Shown here: piece after piece, positions 17,628 through 25,628 of the stretch | How positions within the stretch are numbered: position 1 is the stretch's first letter | Layout of the letters: the number at the start of each line of letters is the position of its first letter | From: Bryobacteraceae bacterium | GTDB lineage: Bacteria; Acidobacteriota; Terriglobia; Bryobacterales; Bryobacteraceae | Length of the DNA stretch: 32,462 nucleotides | Reading direction: 5' to 3' | NCBI GenBank assembly: GCA_030039005.1 | Contig: JASHQT010000131.1 | Coordinates: 1 to 32,462, forward strand | Program-made: the position numbers and the translations under genes | The notes under the pieces: model-generated | Seen by the model: only the letters and a program-made list of their open reading frames with translations | What the model was told of the DNA's origin: nothing | The model's database searches: none

Positions 17628-19010
17628 CTAGCTCTCGGCGACCCAACTGCCATGAAACCCGAGCGGAATGCGGACCGGCAGGTGAACGCGGGCAACCGGC
17701 TCGGCGGCGAAATCCTGGGCTGCAAGAATCACCAAATCCGAGCCGCCCCCATCGAGATCGTGAGCATAGGCCATAACATAGCCTTCGTTTTCGCCGGCAC
17801 TGAGCGACGCGGGGACAAACACGGCTTCGCCGGCTGCGCCGCGCTCGAACCGATGCTCCTCCACCGCGCCGCTTTCCACATTATGTTTGAGCAGGACATT
17901 GCCAGACCCGTGGCCCATCACGGTGTCCGGGGCGACGACGTGATCCTGAAGTTGCTTGAACGAGGTGGTATATCCGTAGCGATACGGCCGGCCGGTAACT
18001 CGATCGTCGACGCGGGGAAACTCCTCGAAGAAGCGATCACTGAGAGGGCGAAGCGTGACCTTGCCGCTGACAAGATCGATGGTCCAACGATCGAGGGTAA
18101 TGGGGCCCGGCCCGGTCATCAGCGACACATCGTATTGGCCCGCGTAGCGGCACACATCGACGATGACACGGTCACCGTCGTCGTACGCGTTGAGGGTATG
18201 AAAGACAAAGCAGGGCTCGACGGGGAACCAACACGTTCCACGTGAGCTGTCTTGACGCGAAAGCAATCCGACCCGTGCTTCATGGGCTGGATTCCAGACA
18301 TAAGGGAACCTCCCTATTTTCGCCGCATCAACACTGAACGTGACCGGCAGATCGTAGAGGACGACATATTTCCCGGTCAGGGCGAAGTCATGCATCATCG
18401 GTTTGTCGCGGACGGCAACGTCCGCTATGCGGCTCACTCGACCAGCCTTGTCGATGACGATGTGTTGGACATGATCCTGCTGATACGAGTACGCGATGGC
18501 GTGAACCTCACCCTTTCGCAGGTCGGTCTTAGTGTGCGCGGCGAAACCAGCGGGCAGAGTGCCGGCGAAATCGTAAGGCCCAATTGTGTTCAGCTCGTCG
18601 GAGATCTCGTAAGGTAGGGCGCCACCTTCAACCGTCGCGAGGATGCGGCCCGCGTGAGCGAGGATATGAGTGTTGGCGGCGAAGTCGTGCCCCCGGATGG
18701 GACCTTCTCGCCACCTTTCACCGAGCGCTTCGGCGACAGCTTTCGAACGCACCCAGCGATTGCGATACCACTCCGCTCGGCCGTCCCGCAGCCTCACGCC
18801 GTGAACCATGCCGGAGCCCAGGAACCAGTGGTGCTTACTATCGTCGATGCCGCGCATACAGTTGGGACCATTGCGCAGGTAGCGGCCATTCAACTCTGAC
18901 GGGATGCGGCCGGTGACCGGCAGGTCGAAAGCCGTGACCTCGTCCGTTACCGGGGCGAACAGCCCTTGGCGAAACCAATCCGTCGGGGCCGTTGCGGCGT
19001 GTTGCGACAT
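17628..19010 (-). CDS. Carotenoid cleavage oxygenase family protein
   Basis: 460 residues, normal for bacterial members. The four iron-binding histidines are in place: H159 (GFAAHTKTD), H207 (MMHDFALT), H271 (VFHTLNAYDDGD) and H453 near the end (GFHGSWV). Other family marks are LNGRYLRNGPN and HWFLGSGMVHGVRLRDG. The enzyme should cleave a C=C bond of a carotenoid/apocarotenoid or a stilbene-like compound with O2; sequence alone does not separate these. The ATG follows GGGGGAGAA. It lies 48 bp behind the sensor-less kinase gene and is most simply in one operon with it, under the sigma-54 promoter at 19846-19860 (inference). No carotenoid biosynthesis gene is in the window. Confidence 0.93.
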   Translation of the reverse strand: MSQHAATAPTDWFRQGLFAPVTDEVTAFDLPVTGRIPSELNGRYLRNGPNCMRGIDDSKHHWFLGSGMVHGVRLRDGRAEWYRNRWVRSKAVAEALGERWREGPIRGHDFAANTHILAHAGRILATVEGGALPYEISDELNTIGPYDFAGTLPAGFAAHTKTDLRKGEVHAIAYSYQQDHVQHIVIDKAGRVSRIADVAVRDKPMMHDFALTGKYVVLYDLPVTFSVDAAKIGRFPYVWNPAHEARVGLLSRQDSSRGTCWFPVEPCFVFHTLNAYDDGDRVIVDVCRYAGQYDVSLMTGPGPITLDRWTIDLVSGKVTLRPLSDRFFEEFPRVDDRVTGRPYRYGYTTSFKQLQDHVVAPDTVMGHGSGNVLLKHNVESGAVEEHRFERGAAGEAVFVPASLSAGENEGYVMAYAHDLDGGGSDLVILAAQDFAAEPVARVHLPVRIPLGFHGSWVAES

Positions 19011-19058
19011 AGGTTTCTCCCCCGCGCCGAGCCCTATGGTAACGCGAGCCCCGGCAAA

Positions 19059-19772
19059 TCATGCTTGCTCGAAAGCAATCCGCCCGGGTACGCACAGCTC
19101 CACCTCGGTTCCCAGGGCGGCCCGGCTCATAATGCGGAACCGCGCACCGATGCGCTCGGCTCGCTCGCGCATGCCGTGGATGCCCCACTGGCCATTGTTT
19201 CCCGGATGGAGTCTTTGTTCGTCGATTCCGCAGCCATTGTCACGCACGGCCACCCGAATCCCGGCGTGCCGGTATTCGATCGCGGTTTCGACCTTCCCGG
19301 CGCGTGAGTGGCGGTACGCATTGACAATCGCTTCGCGCCCTATGCGGTAGATCTCGTCGCCCATCCTCGCTCTCAAAACCCGCTCCCTGCCTTCCACGGT
19401 CACACGAAAGTCAACTTTGGAGGGCAATCCCAAGACAACCGGTACATTCGCCAAAGCATGCCCGAGCGAGGAATATGCCGATACGGGCGTGCGGAGGCCT
19501 TGAACAGCTACGCGTCCCTCTTCGAGGACTCGATCGCATAGTTCAGTGAGATCGCGGAAGCGAGGCTTGGCGGGACAGCACTCCGGCAACTGGTCCACGG
19601 CGTGGCGGAGTTGCATGGAGAGCGATAGGAAGCCCTGCAACAGAGTGTCGTGCAGCTCCTGCGCGAGCAGAATGCGTTCGGCGGACACTTGGTTAGGCTG
19701 ACCGGCGGTGCCGCCCGTTGATGGAAATGAGTGATTCGTACGGACCGAAGACCCATGATTAGTGAGACCCAT
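19059..19772 (-). CDS. Sensor-less soluble histidine kinase (HisKA_3 plus HATPase_c)
   Basis: 237 residues with no membrane helix and no sensory domain. After about 30 unstructured residues come the HisKA_3 box LAQELHDTLLQGF with H41, the dimerisation helices, the N box REAIVNAYRHS, the G1 box DNGCGID and GNNGQWGIHGMRERAERIGA; it ends VELCVPGRIAFEQA. It closely resembles the cytoplasmic end of the propeller kinase at 4126-7233, as if that enzyme had lost its sensor. Two ATGs lie 6 nt apart. GGAGG abuts the first (19778) but is 6 nt from the second (19772), so I choose the second. Input must come from another protein or a soluble signal. No NarL-type partner is adjacent. Confidence 0.88.
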   Translation of the reverse strand: MGLTNHGSSVRTNHSFPSTGGTAGQPNQVSAERILLAQELHDTLLQGFLSLSMQLRHAVDQLPECCPAKPRFRDLTELCDRVLEEGRVAVQGLRTPVSAYSSLGHALANVPVVLGLPSKVDFRVTVEGRERVLRARMGDEIYRIGREAIVNAYRHSRAGKVETAIEYRHAGIRVAVRDNGCGIDEQRLHPGNNGQWGIHGMRERAERIGARFRIMSRAALGTEVELCVPGRIAFEQA

Positions 19773-19778
19773 CGGCAT

Positions 19779-19783
19779 CCTCC
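19779..19783 (-). promoter_or_regulatory. Ribosome binding site that decides the kinase start
   Basis: GGAGG on the minus strand touches the ATG at 19778 and lies 6 nt before the ATG at 19772, favouring the shorter protein. Confidence 0.65.
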
Positions 19784-19845
19784 AGTTCCAACCAACTGCT
19801 CCGGCTCAACTTGGCGTCGGACCATTGGTACGGTTCACCAATGAC

Positions 19846-19860
19846 GCAAGGCAAGTTCCG
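19846..19860 (-). promoter_or_regulatory. Sigma-54 (-24/-12) promoter candidate for the kinase/carotenoid oxygenase operon
   Basis: Minus-strand reading is CGGAAC-TTGCC-TTGC, compared with consensus TGGCAC-N5-TTGC: the invariant GG and GC are exactly 12 bp apart, the -12 box is perfect and four of six -24 bases match. It lies about 75 bp before the kinase start, 3' of the gene for a sigma-54 activator, and is followed upstream by two palindromes at 19913-19946, the usual enhancer distance. Confidence 0.65.
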
Positions 19861-19912
19861 TTTCCAAGTACGTGAAAAAGATATAAATATTCGTTCGGGT
19901 GCTTCGTGGAAA

Positions 19913-19946
19913 TCGCGAATTCGCGAAGCATCTCGTGAATTCGCGA
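19913..19946. promoter_or_regulatory. Tandem palindromes, likely enhancer sites for the sigma-54 activator
   Basis: The 14-bp perfect palindrome TCGCGAATTCGCGA (19913-19926) is repeated exactly 20 bp further as TCGTGAATTCGCGA (19933-19946) with one change. Two sites on the same helix face, about 85-105 bp before the expected transcription start, is the classic arrangement for a sigma-54 activator. The sites directly follow the stop of the activator gene. Confidence 0.65.
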
Positions 19947-19956
19947 ACGCGCGCTT

Positions 19957-21789
19957 TCAAAGCCCTTTGAACCGGTACTTGTTAATCTTCAGAGACCGTA
20001 TCTTAGATTCCAGAGTGGAAGCCGGCACGCCCAGCCGTGCTGCTGCTCCAGATGCCCCTGCGATTCGGCCGGCCGTCGCCTGGAGCGCCATTTCAATCAG
20101 CTCCTTCTCGTCACGGGCCGAGTTCTTAGCGAAGGGTAGCGCGGAGCGGGAGGTTGTAGCCTCCGAGGAGAGCCAGCTTGGGTCTACCGAGAAGGGATCT
20201 GCTTCGCACACGATGACGGATCGTTCAATTACATTCTGCAGTTCCCGAATGTTTCCCGGCCAGGCGTATGATTCGAGCAGTTCCAGCGTCCTCCTCTCGA
20301 TGCGTCCCAGTTTCTTCCCGGCCTTCCGCGAATAGCGGCCGATGAAATACTCCACCAGCGTGGGGATATCCTCTTTCCGTTCGCGAAGCGGAGGAATCTG
20401 GATGGGGAAGACGTTGAGGCGATAGAAGAGATCCATGCGAAAGGCGCCGGCGGCGACCGCGCTTTGCAGGTCGCGATTGGTGGCCACGACCACCCGCACG
20501 TCGGCGCGGATAGTATGGGAGCTGCCTACGCGTTCGAATTCATGTTCCTGCAACACGCGGAGGAGCGCGACTTGAGTCTCCAGGGGGAGCTCTCCGATTT
20601 CATCCAGAAAGAGCGTACCGCCGTCCGCCAACTCGAAACGGCCCAAGCGGCGCTGCAATGCACCGGTGAAGGCTCCTTTTTCATGCCCGAACAACTCGGA
20701 GGCGATGAGCGCCTCTGGTATGGCGGCGCAGTTCACGCTGACAAACGCCCGCGAAGCTCGCTGCGAACGCTTGTGAATGGCGCGGGCAATCAACTCCTTG
20801 CCGGTGCCTGTCTCGCCGGTAATCAGGACCGTGGAATCGGTGGGAGCTACTTTAGTGACCCGGGCGAGAACAGCCTGGAGAGCGGGCGAGTCGCCGATGA
20901 TCTCCTCAAACATGGAGACCTTGTCAACCTCTTCCCGCAGAACGATATTCTCGGTAAACAGCCGCTCCTGGAGGGTTTTGATTTCGTCCAGCGCCTTGTG
21001 CAGAGCGGCCTCAGACCGCTTGCGCTCGGTGATATCGGTGACCGCTCCAACGAACTCAACCCTGCCGGACTCGTTTGTAGCAGCATGACCGACGGCGCGT
21101 ACATGCTTGACAGTTCCGTCCGGCATCAGGAGGCGATGCTCGAAATCCATCTCCTGACGATTCTGTATCACACGGTCGATGATCTGCCGGACCATCACCC
21201 GGTCCTCGGGATGGGTGCGTTCCATCACCGAGGCAATGGTGATTCTGTCGATCTCGTCATATCCGAAAATCCGAAAGCTCTCGCGCGACCAATAGATCTC
21301 ACCGCTCAAAAGATCCCAACCGAAGCTGCCGGTGTGGCTCAACCGCTGCGCTTCGGCCAAGTATGCCTCGCTGCGGCGCAAGGCGACCTCGGCCCGCCGC
21401 AACTCGTTTCTTTCCGCGGTCTCCCGCAACGCCCGTTGCACGGAAGGAACAATCCGGGAAAGTCTGGTTTTGAAGACGTAATCGGTGGCGCCGATCTTGA
21501 GGGTTTCTATGGCCAACTCTTCGTCCAGCGTTCCGGACACGAAGATGAAGGGAACACCGGGCGAGCTCTGTTGGGCGATCCGCAGCGCGGCGAGCCCATC
21601 AAAAGACGGCAGCGTATAATCGGCGAAAATGATATCGAAGCCGCCCTGCCGGAGCATCGCCGCGAAATCGGATTCCGTTTCGACTCGGATTACCGTCGTA
21701 TTGATTCCGTCCGACTCGAGTGTTTCTTGGACCAACTCCGCATCCGTGGCGTTGTCTTCCAGATGCAAGACGCGCAATAGAGACGGCAT
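19957..21789 (-). CDS. Sigma-54-dependent response regulator with PAS domain (REC-PAS-AAA+-Fis HTH)
   Basis: 610 residues. Receiver at 5-120 with E11/D12, phospho-acceptor D57 (FADYTLP), S85 and K107; PAS at about 140-258 ending DITERKRSE; a linker coiled coil at 262-290; AAA+ with Walker A GETGTGKE (325-332), GAFTGA (372-377) and Walker B LFLDE (393-397); Fis-type HTH at about 580-600. The combination of receiver and PAS allows both phosphorylation and a cofactor or ligand to control it (inference). The ATG is 3 nt behind the Rcp-type receiver gene, so it belongs to the kinase-receiver-activator operon. The promoter and palindromes just beyond its stop make the kinase/carotenoid oxygenase operon its most likely target. 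Confidence 0.95.
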   Translation of the reverse strand: MPSLLRVLHLEDNATDAELVQETLESDGINTTVIRVETESDFAAMLRQGGFDIIFADYTLPSFDGLAALRIAQQSSPGVPFIFVSGTLDEELAIETLKIGATDYVFKTRLSRIVPSVQRALRETAERNELRRAEVALRRSEAYLAEAQRLSHTGSFGWDLLSGEIYWSRESFRIFGYDEIDRITIASVMERTHPEDRVMVRQIIDRVIQNRQEMDFEHRLLMPDGTVKHVRAVGHAATNESGRVEFVGAVTDITERKRSEAALHKALDEIKTLQERLFTENIVLREEVDKVSMFEEIIGDSPALQAVLARVTKVAPTDSTVLITGETGTGKELIARAIHKRSQRASRAFVSVNCAAIPEALIASELFGHEKGAFTGALQRRLGRFELADGGTLFLDEIGELPLETQVALLRVLQEHEFERVGSSHTIRADVRVVVATNRDLQSAVAAGAFRMDLFYRLNVFPIQIPPLRERKEDIPTLVEYFIGRYSRKAGKKLGRIERRTLELLESYAWPGNIRELQNVIERSVIVCEADPFSVDPSWLSSEATTSRSALPFAKNSARDEKELIEMALQATAGRIAGASGAAARLGVPASTLESKIRSLKINKYRFKGL

Positions 21790-21792
21790 TTT

Positions 21793-22245
21793 CTAGTTCT
21801 TCTTGATACTTCCCGGCGGAGGCTCGTTGATCACGGCCCAAAACACGCCAAGTTCCTTGATCGCGTTGACGAACTCGTGGAAGTCGACCGGCTTCACGAC
21901 ATAGGCGTTCACCCCGAGCTTGTAGCTGGCCACCATGTCTTTCTCTTCGTGCGAAGAGGTGAGCACGACCACGGGGATCAGCTTGAGCTGTTCGTTGGAC
22001 TTGATCTCCTGCAATACTTCCAGCCCGTTCACTTTAGGCAACTTCAAGTCCAGCAACAGCACGGCGGGATTCTCGCCGGCGCGGCGCATGAAGTTTCCGC
22101 GATAGAAGAGATAATCCAGCGCCTCTTCGCCATCTCGCACCACTACCACTTCGTTCGCAAGATTGTATTCTTCGAGCGCGGTCAGCGTGAGTTCGACGTC
22201 TTTAGGGTCGTCTTCGACGAGTAAGATACGGCCCAGTGTGCTCAT
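21793..22245 (-). CDS. Rcp-type single-domain response regulator
   Basis: 150 residues, receiver domain only: E11/D12/D13, phospho-acceptor D66 ([16 protein letters not shown]), T96 and K118 (YVVKPVD). The insertion [17 protein letters not shown] between beta-2 and beta-3 and the end [22 protein letters not shown] are typical of Rcp1-like receivers, which partner phytochrome-type kinases. Its ATG overlaps the kinase stop by 4 bp (ATGA), and the sigma-54 activator follows after 3 nt. It may act as a shuttle or phosphate sink between kinase and activator. Confidence 0.95.
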   Translation of the reverse strand: MSTLGRILLVEDDPKDVELTLTALEEYNLANEVVVVRDGEEALDYLFYRGNFMRRAGENPAVLLLDLKLPKVNGLEVLQEIKSNEQLKLIPVVVLTSSHEEKDMVASYKLGVNAYVVKPVDFHEFVNAIKELGVFWAVINEPPPGSIKKN

Positions 22246-23795
22246 GAATTGGCTCCTTGCGATCTGGAAAGCGAGAAATAAAAAGTGGCGCCCCGGTCTA
22301 CTTCACCGTCGGCCCAAACACGCCCGCCGTGCCGGTGGACGATTCGTTGCACGGTGGCCAGCCCGATCCCCGTCCCTTCAAATGCTTCCACGGGATGAAG
22401 CCGTTGGAAAACGCCAAACAGCTTGTTCACGTATTTCATGTCGAATCCAACTCCATTGTCGCGTACGAACACGACCACTTGATTGGCGTTGTGCTCGATA
22501 CTCCCGATCTCGATTTCGGCGTGCGCCCGCGTGCGTGTGAACTTAACGGCATTCGCGACCAGATTCACTAGCGCCAGCCGGAGCATGGAACGATCGCCGT
22601 ACCAGGCGGGCAAGGCGCCGATCTTCCACTCAATGTCGCGACCGGCGGCGTCCTGGCGCACTTCCACCAGCACTTCCTGCACAAGCTGGTCCAGGTCGAC
22701 CGCCGTCTTATGCGTTTCCGCCCGGCCGATGCGGGAAAATGCGAGAAGATCGTCGATCAGATTTCCCATCTTGTCCGACGACTCCAGAATCATCGCGACG
22801 TACCTCTGGCTTTTCTCGTTGAGAAGGCCGGCCGTACTTTTCTTCAGCAACTGCGTGTAGCCGGACATGTGACGGAGCGGCGCCCGAAGGTCGTGCGATA
22901 TGGAATACGCAAAAGCTTCCAATTCCTTGTTGATGGATTCCAGCTCGGCCGTCCGCTGTCCCAACTGTTCGTTGAGTGAGGCCACTTCGAGTTCGCGGCG
23001 CTTGCGCTCACTGATGTCGTTGCCCGTCTCCAAAATGGCAACCGGCCGGTTGCTGTCATCGCGCCGCAACGCCCAGCGGCTGGCCACCACCACTTGGGTT
23101 CCGTCGCGCTTGGTGCGCCGGAACTCTCCTTGCCAGCGGCCGGCGTTCAGAAGCGCCGCATGGATTGTCTCGAGCGGCGCGGGAAACACGGTTCGCAAGA
23201 GGCCAGGCGAATTCTTGCCGAGAGCCTCCTCGGATGACCATCCATACAACTCCTCCGCGCCCCGATTCCAATAGGTAATCACGTCGTTCATGTCGCGAAC
23301 AAAGATAGTGTCGTGCGTAAGGTTCAGCAGGCTCGCTTGCTGGGTCCGTTCGGCCACTTCGATTTCCAGCCTGTCTCGAGCCTGCCGGAGGCCCACCTCG
23401 GCTTTCCTGCGCGCGCCGCTTAACCAAGTAGCTAGCAATGCAAATGCAGTGAAAATGAGAAAGTACGGAAGGTCGGAAGCGCTAATATCCAGCGAGTAGA
23501 GGGGTTCGACGAAAAAATAGTCAAAACAACCCACCGCGAGGATCAGAGCAACAGCGGCCGGCCCGGGGCCCCCGTACCAAGCTGTCAACAAAAGAGCGAA
23601 CAACAACAGCGGAACTTCGACGTCGCGAACGTGCAGACCGTTCACTAGCAGTGCCGCTCCAGTCGCCAGGGCTACTGAGAAAACCGCGACCAGATAGCGG
23701 CCCAGGATCACGAGCCGCTTTTGAGGCTGGGGTCTTCGCTCTGCCGGAGGGGTGCTTGCGTCCGTCATGAGGTGCCAGACTGGAGCAACCATCAT
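22242..23795 (-). CDS. Membrane sensor kinase: KdpD-like 4-helix region, PAS, phytochrome-type HisKA/HATPase_c
   Basis: About 517 residues. Four closely spaced membrane helices at about 28-127, of the DUF4118/KdpD type ([23 protein letters not shown]), then a coiled coil, a PAS domain at about 155-265 ([25 protein letters not shown] ... [10 protein letters not shown]), phospho-accepting H301 ([16 protein letters not shown]) and HATPase_c with [18 protein letters not shown] and [13 protein letters not shown]. The frame stays open upstream to 24413, but that extension is remnant catalase sequence. I choose the ATG at 23795 (a second ATG is adjacent, another at 23768); no clear ribosome site helps. 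It overlaps the Rcp-type receiver by 4 bp. Confidence 0.9.
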   Translation of the reverse strand: MMVAPVWHLMTDASTPPAERRPQPQKRLVILGRYLVAVFSVALATGAALLVNGLHVRDVEVPLLLFALLLTAWYGGPGPAAVALILAVGCFDYFFVEPLYSLDISASDLPYFLIFTAFALLATWLSGARRKAEVGLRQARDRLEIEVAERTQQASLLNLTHDTIFVRDMNDVITYWNRGAEELYGWSSEEALGKNSPGLLRTVFPAPLETIHAALLNAGRWQGEFRRTKRDGTQVVVASRWALRRDDSNRPVAILETGNDISERKRRELEVASLNEQLGQRTAELESINKELEAFAYSISHDLRAPLRHMSGYTQLLKKSTAGLLNEKSQRYVAMILESSDKMGNLIDDLLAFSRIGRAETHKTAVDLDQLVQEVLVEVRQDAAGRDIEWKIGALPAWYGDRSMLRLALVNLVANAVKFTRTRAHAEIEIGSIEHNANQVVVFVRDNGVGFDMKYVNKLFGVFQRLHPVEAFEGTGIGLATVQRIVHRHGGRVWADGEVDRGATFYFSLSRSQGANS

Positions 23796-24023
23796 AACGC
23801 TTAGATGCCGGCCAGCCCGCCGGAGTCTTGTGTCTATAAGCCGTGGGTCAAACCCGGATGTGCCGGTACGTCCCGCAGAGCGGTATACGGCAGCCCTGCG
23901 AGCGGACGGTCGGGAGATGACACCGGCGGACGCTAGCGTGCACGAACCCTCCACGACGCCATACGGCTGAAGGTTCCGTCGCGCGCCACCCCGGTGTGAA
24001 ACAAAACGGCGCCCAAATGGGCG

Positions 24024-24542
24024 AGCTTCCGGATGAGCCGCCAGAAAAGCCGCCACTCTCTCCGAGTCGGGCTTCCCCGTCTTTGGGTCCGGCTGTGTCG
24101 CAACTAATCGGTGATAGAAAGCCTGCGGGGTATGCACCCCAAATACCGCTGTGTCGATCATGGCGGTGCGCCATTCTTCACCATCGCGCAGCTGGAACAA
24201 GAGCCCGAGGCCACGGACCATTTGGGGCTTGTCGGCTTGAAATGGGTTGCCGCCTGCCAGAGAGAAGCGGCCGATGAGGGGAACGCGTCCGGTTTGGAAG
24301 ACTACGGCCTTGGAAAGCCGTGTGCCCTGGCCATTGCTCTCGAAAAAGCCACTGACGCAAACACCCTTGGCATGATTGAGGAAAACCGGAATGGATTCCG
24401 TCGACGCGCTCAAAGCCGTCGGCGAAATGTCCCGGCGTCAACGCTCCAGGATTGATCCAGCCACCTTAAGATACAGAAATGCCGCGGCAGCGCACGCAAC
24501 AACGACGGCGACGCCCGCCAGTCTTGCATTTCGGGACGGCAC
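24024..24542 (-). pseudogene. Catalase-family peroxidase remnant, frameshifted and truncated
   Basis: From GTG 24542 (GGAGG 9 nt upstream) a membrane-anchor-like start reads RLAGVAVVVACAAAAFLYL, typical of catalase-related peroxidases. The frame breaks near 24438-24445 (ER|LTP), continues in a second frame as LTPGHFADGFERVDGIHSGF, and breaks again at an AAAA run, 24382-24385. It then resumes as LNHAKGVCVSGFFESNGQG, IGRFSLAGGNPF, VRGLGLLFQL, GEEWRTAM, QPDPKTGKPDSERVAAFLAAHPEA, with the catalytic His in NHAKG. Family similarity stops at about 24024: the C-terminal half with the Asn-x-Phe block and the haem-ligand Tyr is absent. The last frame runs without a stop into the sensor kinase gene. The segment 23796-24023 holds no recognisable gene. 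Confidence 0.8.
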
Positions 24543-24626
24543 TCTAACTTGCCTCCGCGTTTCTAAACCGCGCAGGAGGGCGGTTGTGGCGGATTCACAA
24601 CGTCCAGTACTTCTGCGGATTGTGAT

Positions 24627-24638
24627 GCCCCGAAGGGC
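24627..24638 (-). other. Small UUCG-tetraloop hairpin in the leader of the peroxidase remnant
   Basis: On the minus strand GCCC-TTCG-GGGC, a stem closed by C(UUCG)G, an extra-stable tetraloop, about 85 nt before the GTG. Role unknown. Confidence 0.3.
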
Positions 24639-24665
24639 GATGATGTGACAGAGAAAAAGTGCGGG

Positions 24666-24698
24666 CGGGTTCGGCCAAGCCGGACACAGGATGTCCCG
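24666..24698 (-). terminator. Compound hairpin behind the SDR gene, possible terminator
   Basis: Minus-strand stems GGACA-TCCTG-TGTCC and CGGC-TTG-GCCG sit side by side between outer arms CGGG and CCCG, about 33 nt after the SDR stop. TTTTT follows about 7 nt later, which would suit a rho-independent terminator, though spacing is loose. Confidence 0.35.
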
Positions 24699-24730
24699 TT
24701 TATTATGGACGAGGCGACCGAGGATTTGGC

Positions 24731-25423
24731 TTACGCCTCGTGCCCGTAGACCGGAATCGCCGCGCCGGTAATGTGAGCGGCGCTATCGGCAGCCAGAAAT
24801 AACACCAATTCCGCTACATCCTGAGGCGGGACCCAGCGCGAAAAATCCGCCTGGGGTTCGGCCTTCCGGTTCGCATCCGTGTTCAGGGTGCCGGGCAGGA
24901 TGGCGTTTACGGTGATGCCGGCTTCTTTATTCTCCAGCGCTGCCGAGCGCACCAGGGAGACCAGTGCTGCCTTGGACGCTGCATAGGCGGCGATATTCGC
25001 CGCCGGTTCGGCCGCCGCGCGGCTGGCGATGGCGACAATCCGGCCCGTGCCGGCCTGGCGCATATGTGGGATCACGGTCCGAAAAATGTTGAAAGCCGAG
25101 CGAAGGTTCAGATCCATCATCCGCTCCCAAGTGGCGTCATCGGTCTCGGCGATGGGCTTGCCGCCCGCGAATCCCCCCATCAGATGGGCCAACGCGTCGA
25201 TGCGCTCAAAGCGCTGGATGACAGCTTCGACGAGTTGGCCCGCGGAGACGGCGTCGGTTAAATCAGACGCTATCGCCACGAAGCGGGGGTTTTGGAAACT
25301 GGCCGCCTGGATCGACTTGGACGTGCCCACTACAGTGTCGCCGGCGGCGAGAAACGTCTCAGTGACGAAACTGCCGAGGCCACCGTTGGCGCCGGTGATC
25401 AAAACGATGCGGTTGCTGTTCAT
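24731..25423 (-). CDS. Short-chain dehydrogenase/reductase
   Basis: 230 residues, classical SDR size. NAD(P)-binding TGANGGLG at 10-17, catalytic N106 (DLNLRSAFN), S134 (IVAIASRAAAEP), Y147 and K151 (YAASK), and the usual LPGTLNTD and GAAIPVYG blocks near the C-terminus. The oxidoreductase substrate cannot be deduced. The ATG has AAGGGAG 6 nt upstream. It is divergent from the selenocysteine-type peroxiredoxin gene across 205 bp that contain inverted repeat site B, so the two are probably regulated together. Confidence 0.93.
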   Translation of the reverse strand: MNSNRIVLITGANGGLGSFVTETFLAAGDTVVGTSKSIQAASFQNPRFVAIASDLTDAVSAGQLVEAVIQRFERIDALAHLMGGFAGGKPIAETDDATWERMMDLNLRSAFNIFRTVIPHMRQAGTGRIVAIASRAAAEPAANIAAYAASKAALVSLVRSAALENKEAGITVNAILPGTLNTDANRKAEPQADFSRWVPPQDVAELVLFLAADSAAHITGAAIPVYGHEA

Positions 25424-25464
25424 GAAACACTCCCTTAGTCATTGTGCTATTGGCGCAACTTTTT

Positions 25465-25487
25465 TGTGCTCGTGCCGTACGAGCACA
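25465..25487. promoter_or_regulatory. Inverted repeat, likely operator of the SDR/peroxiredoxin pair (site B)
   Basis: Perfect 9-bp arms TGTGCTCGT and ACGAGCACA, 5 nt apart, about 45 bp before the SDR ATG and 140 bp before the peroxiredoxin ATG. The arms share the pattern TGTGYYCGT with site A at 12135-12158. Confidence 0.55.
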
Positions 25488-25511
25488 CTGGGCGGACGTG
25501 AGAGCACACTG
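25481..25511 (+). repeat. Two direct copies of GAGCACACTG, 21 bp apart
   Basis: Copies at 25481-25490 and 25502-25511; the first is part of the inverted repeat of site B. A 21-bp period puts both on the same DNA face, suggesting cooperative binding of one regulator. Confidence 0.5.
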
Positions 25512-25628
25512 CGATCGGCCCGTACTGACATAGGTGAACTGAAGTCTCACAGGGATGCACTCTCGCTTGAAGAACTGAGCGGGCGCTATCCTGGGTGTAG
25601 TTCTGCCACACGCGGGAAGAAGGGACTA

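Noticed and set aside
20464..21780. 438-codon open frame on the plus strand inside the sigma-54 regulator gene
   Set aside because: It is the antisense shadow of a gene with complete REC, PAS, AAA+ and HTH motifs; its own product has no recognisable motif. Similar long shadows at 2238-2921, 4696-5343, 8659-9387, 10946-11737, 13021-13875 and 15736-16392 were dropped for the same reason.
22242..24413. Natural catalase-kinase fusion protein
   Set aside because: The catalase part has two frameshifts at its front and no C-terminal half, and about 70 codons of unrelated sequence separate it from the kinase. An accidental open frame is the simpler explanation.
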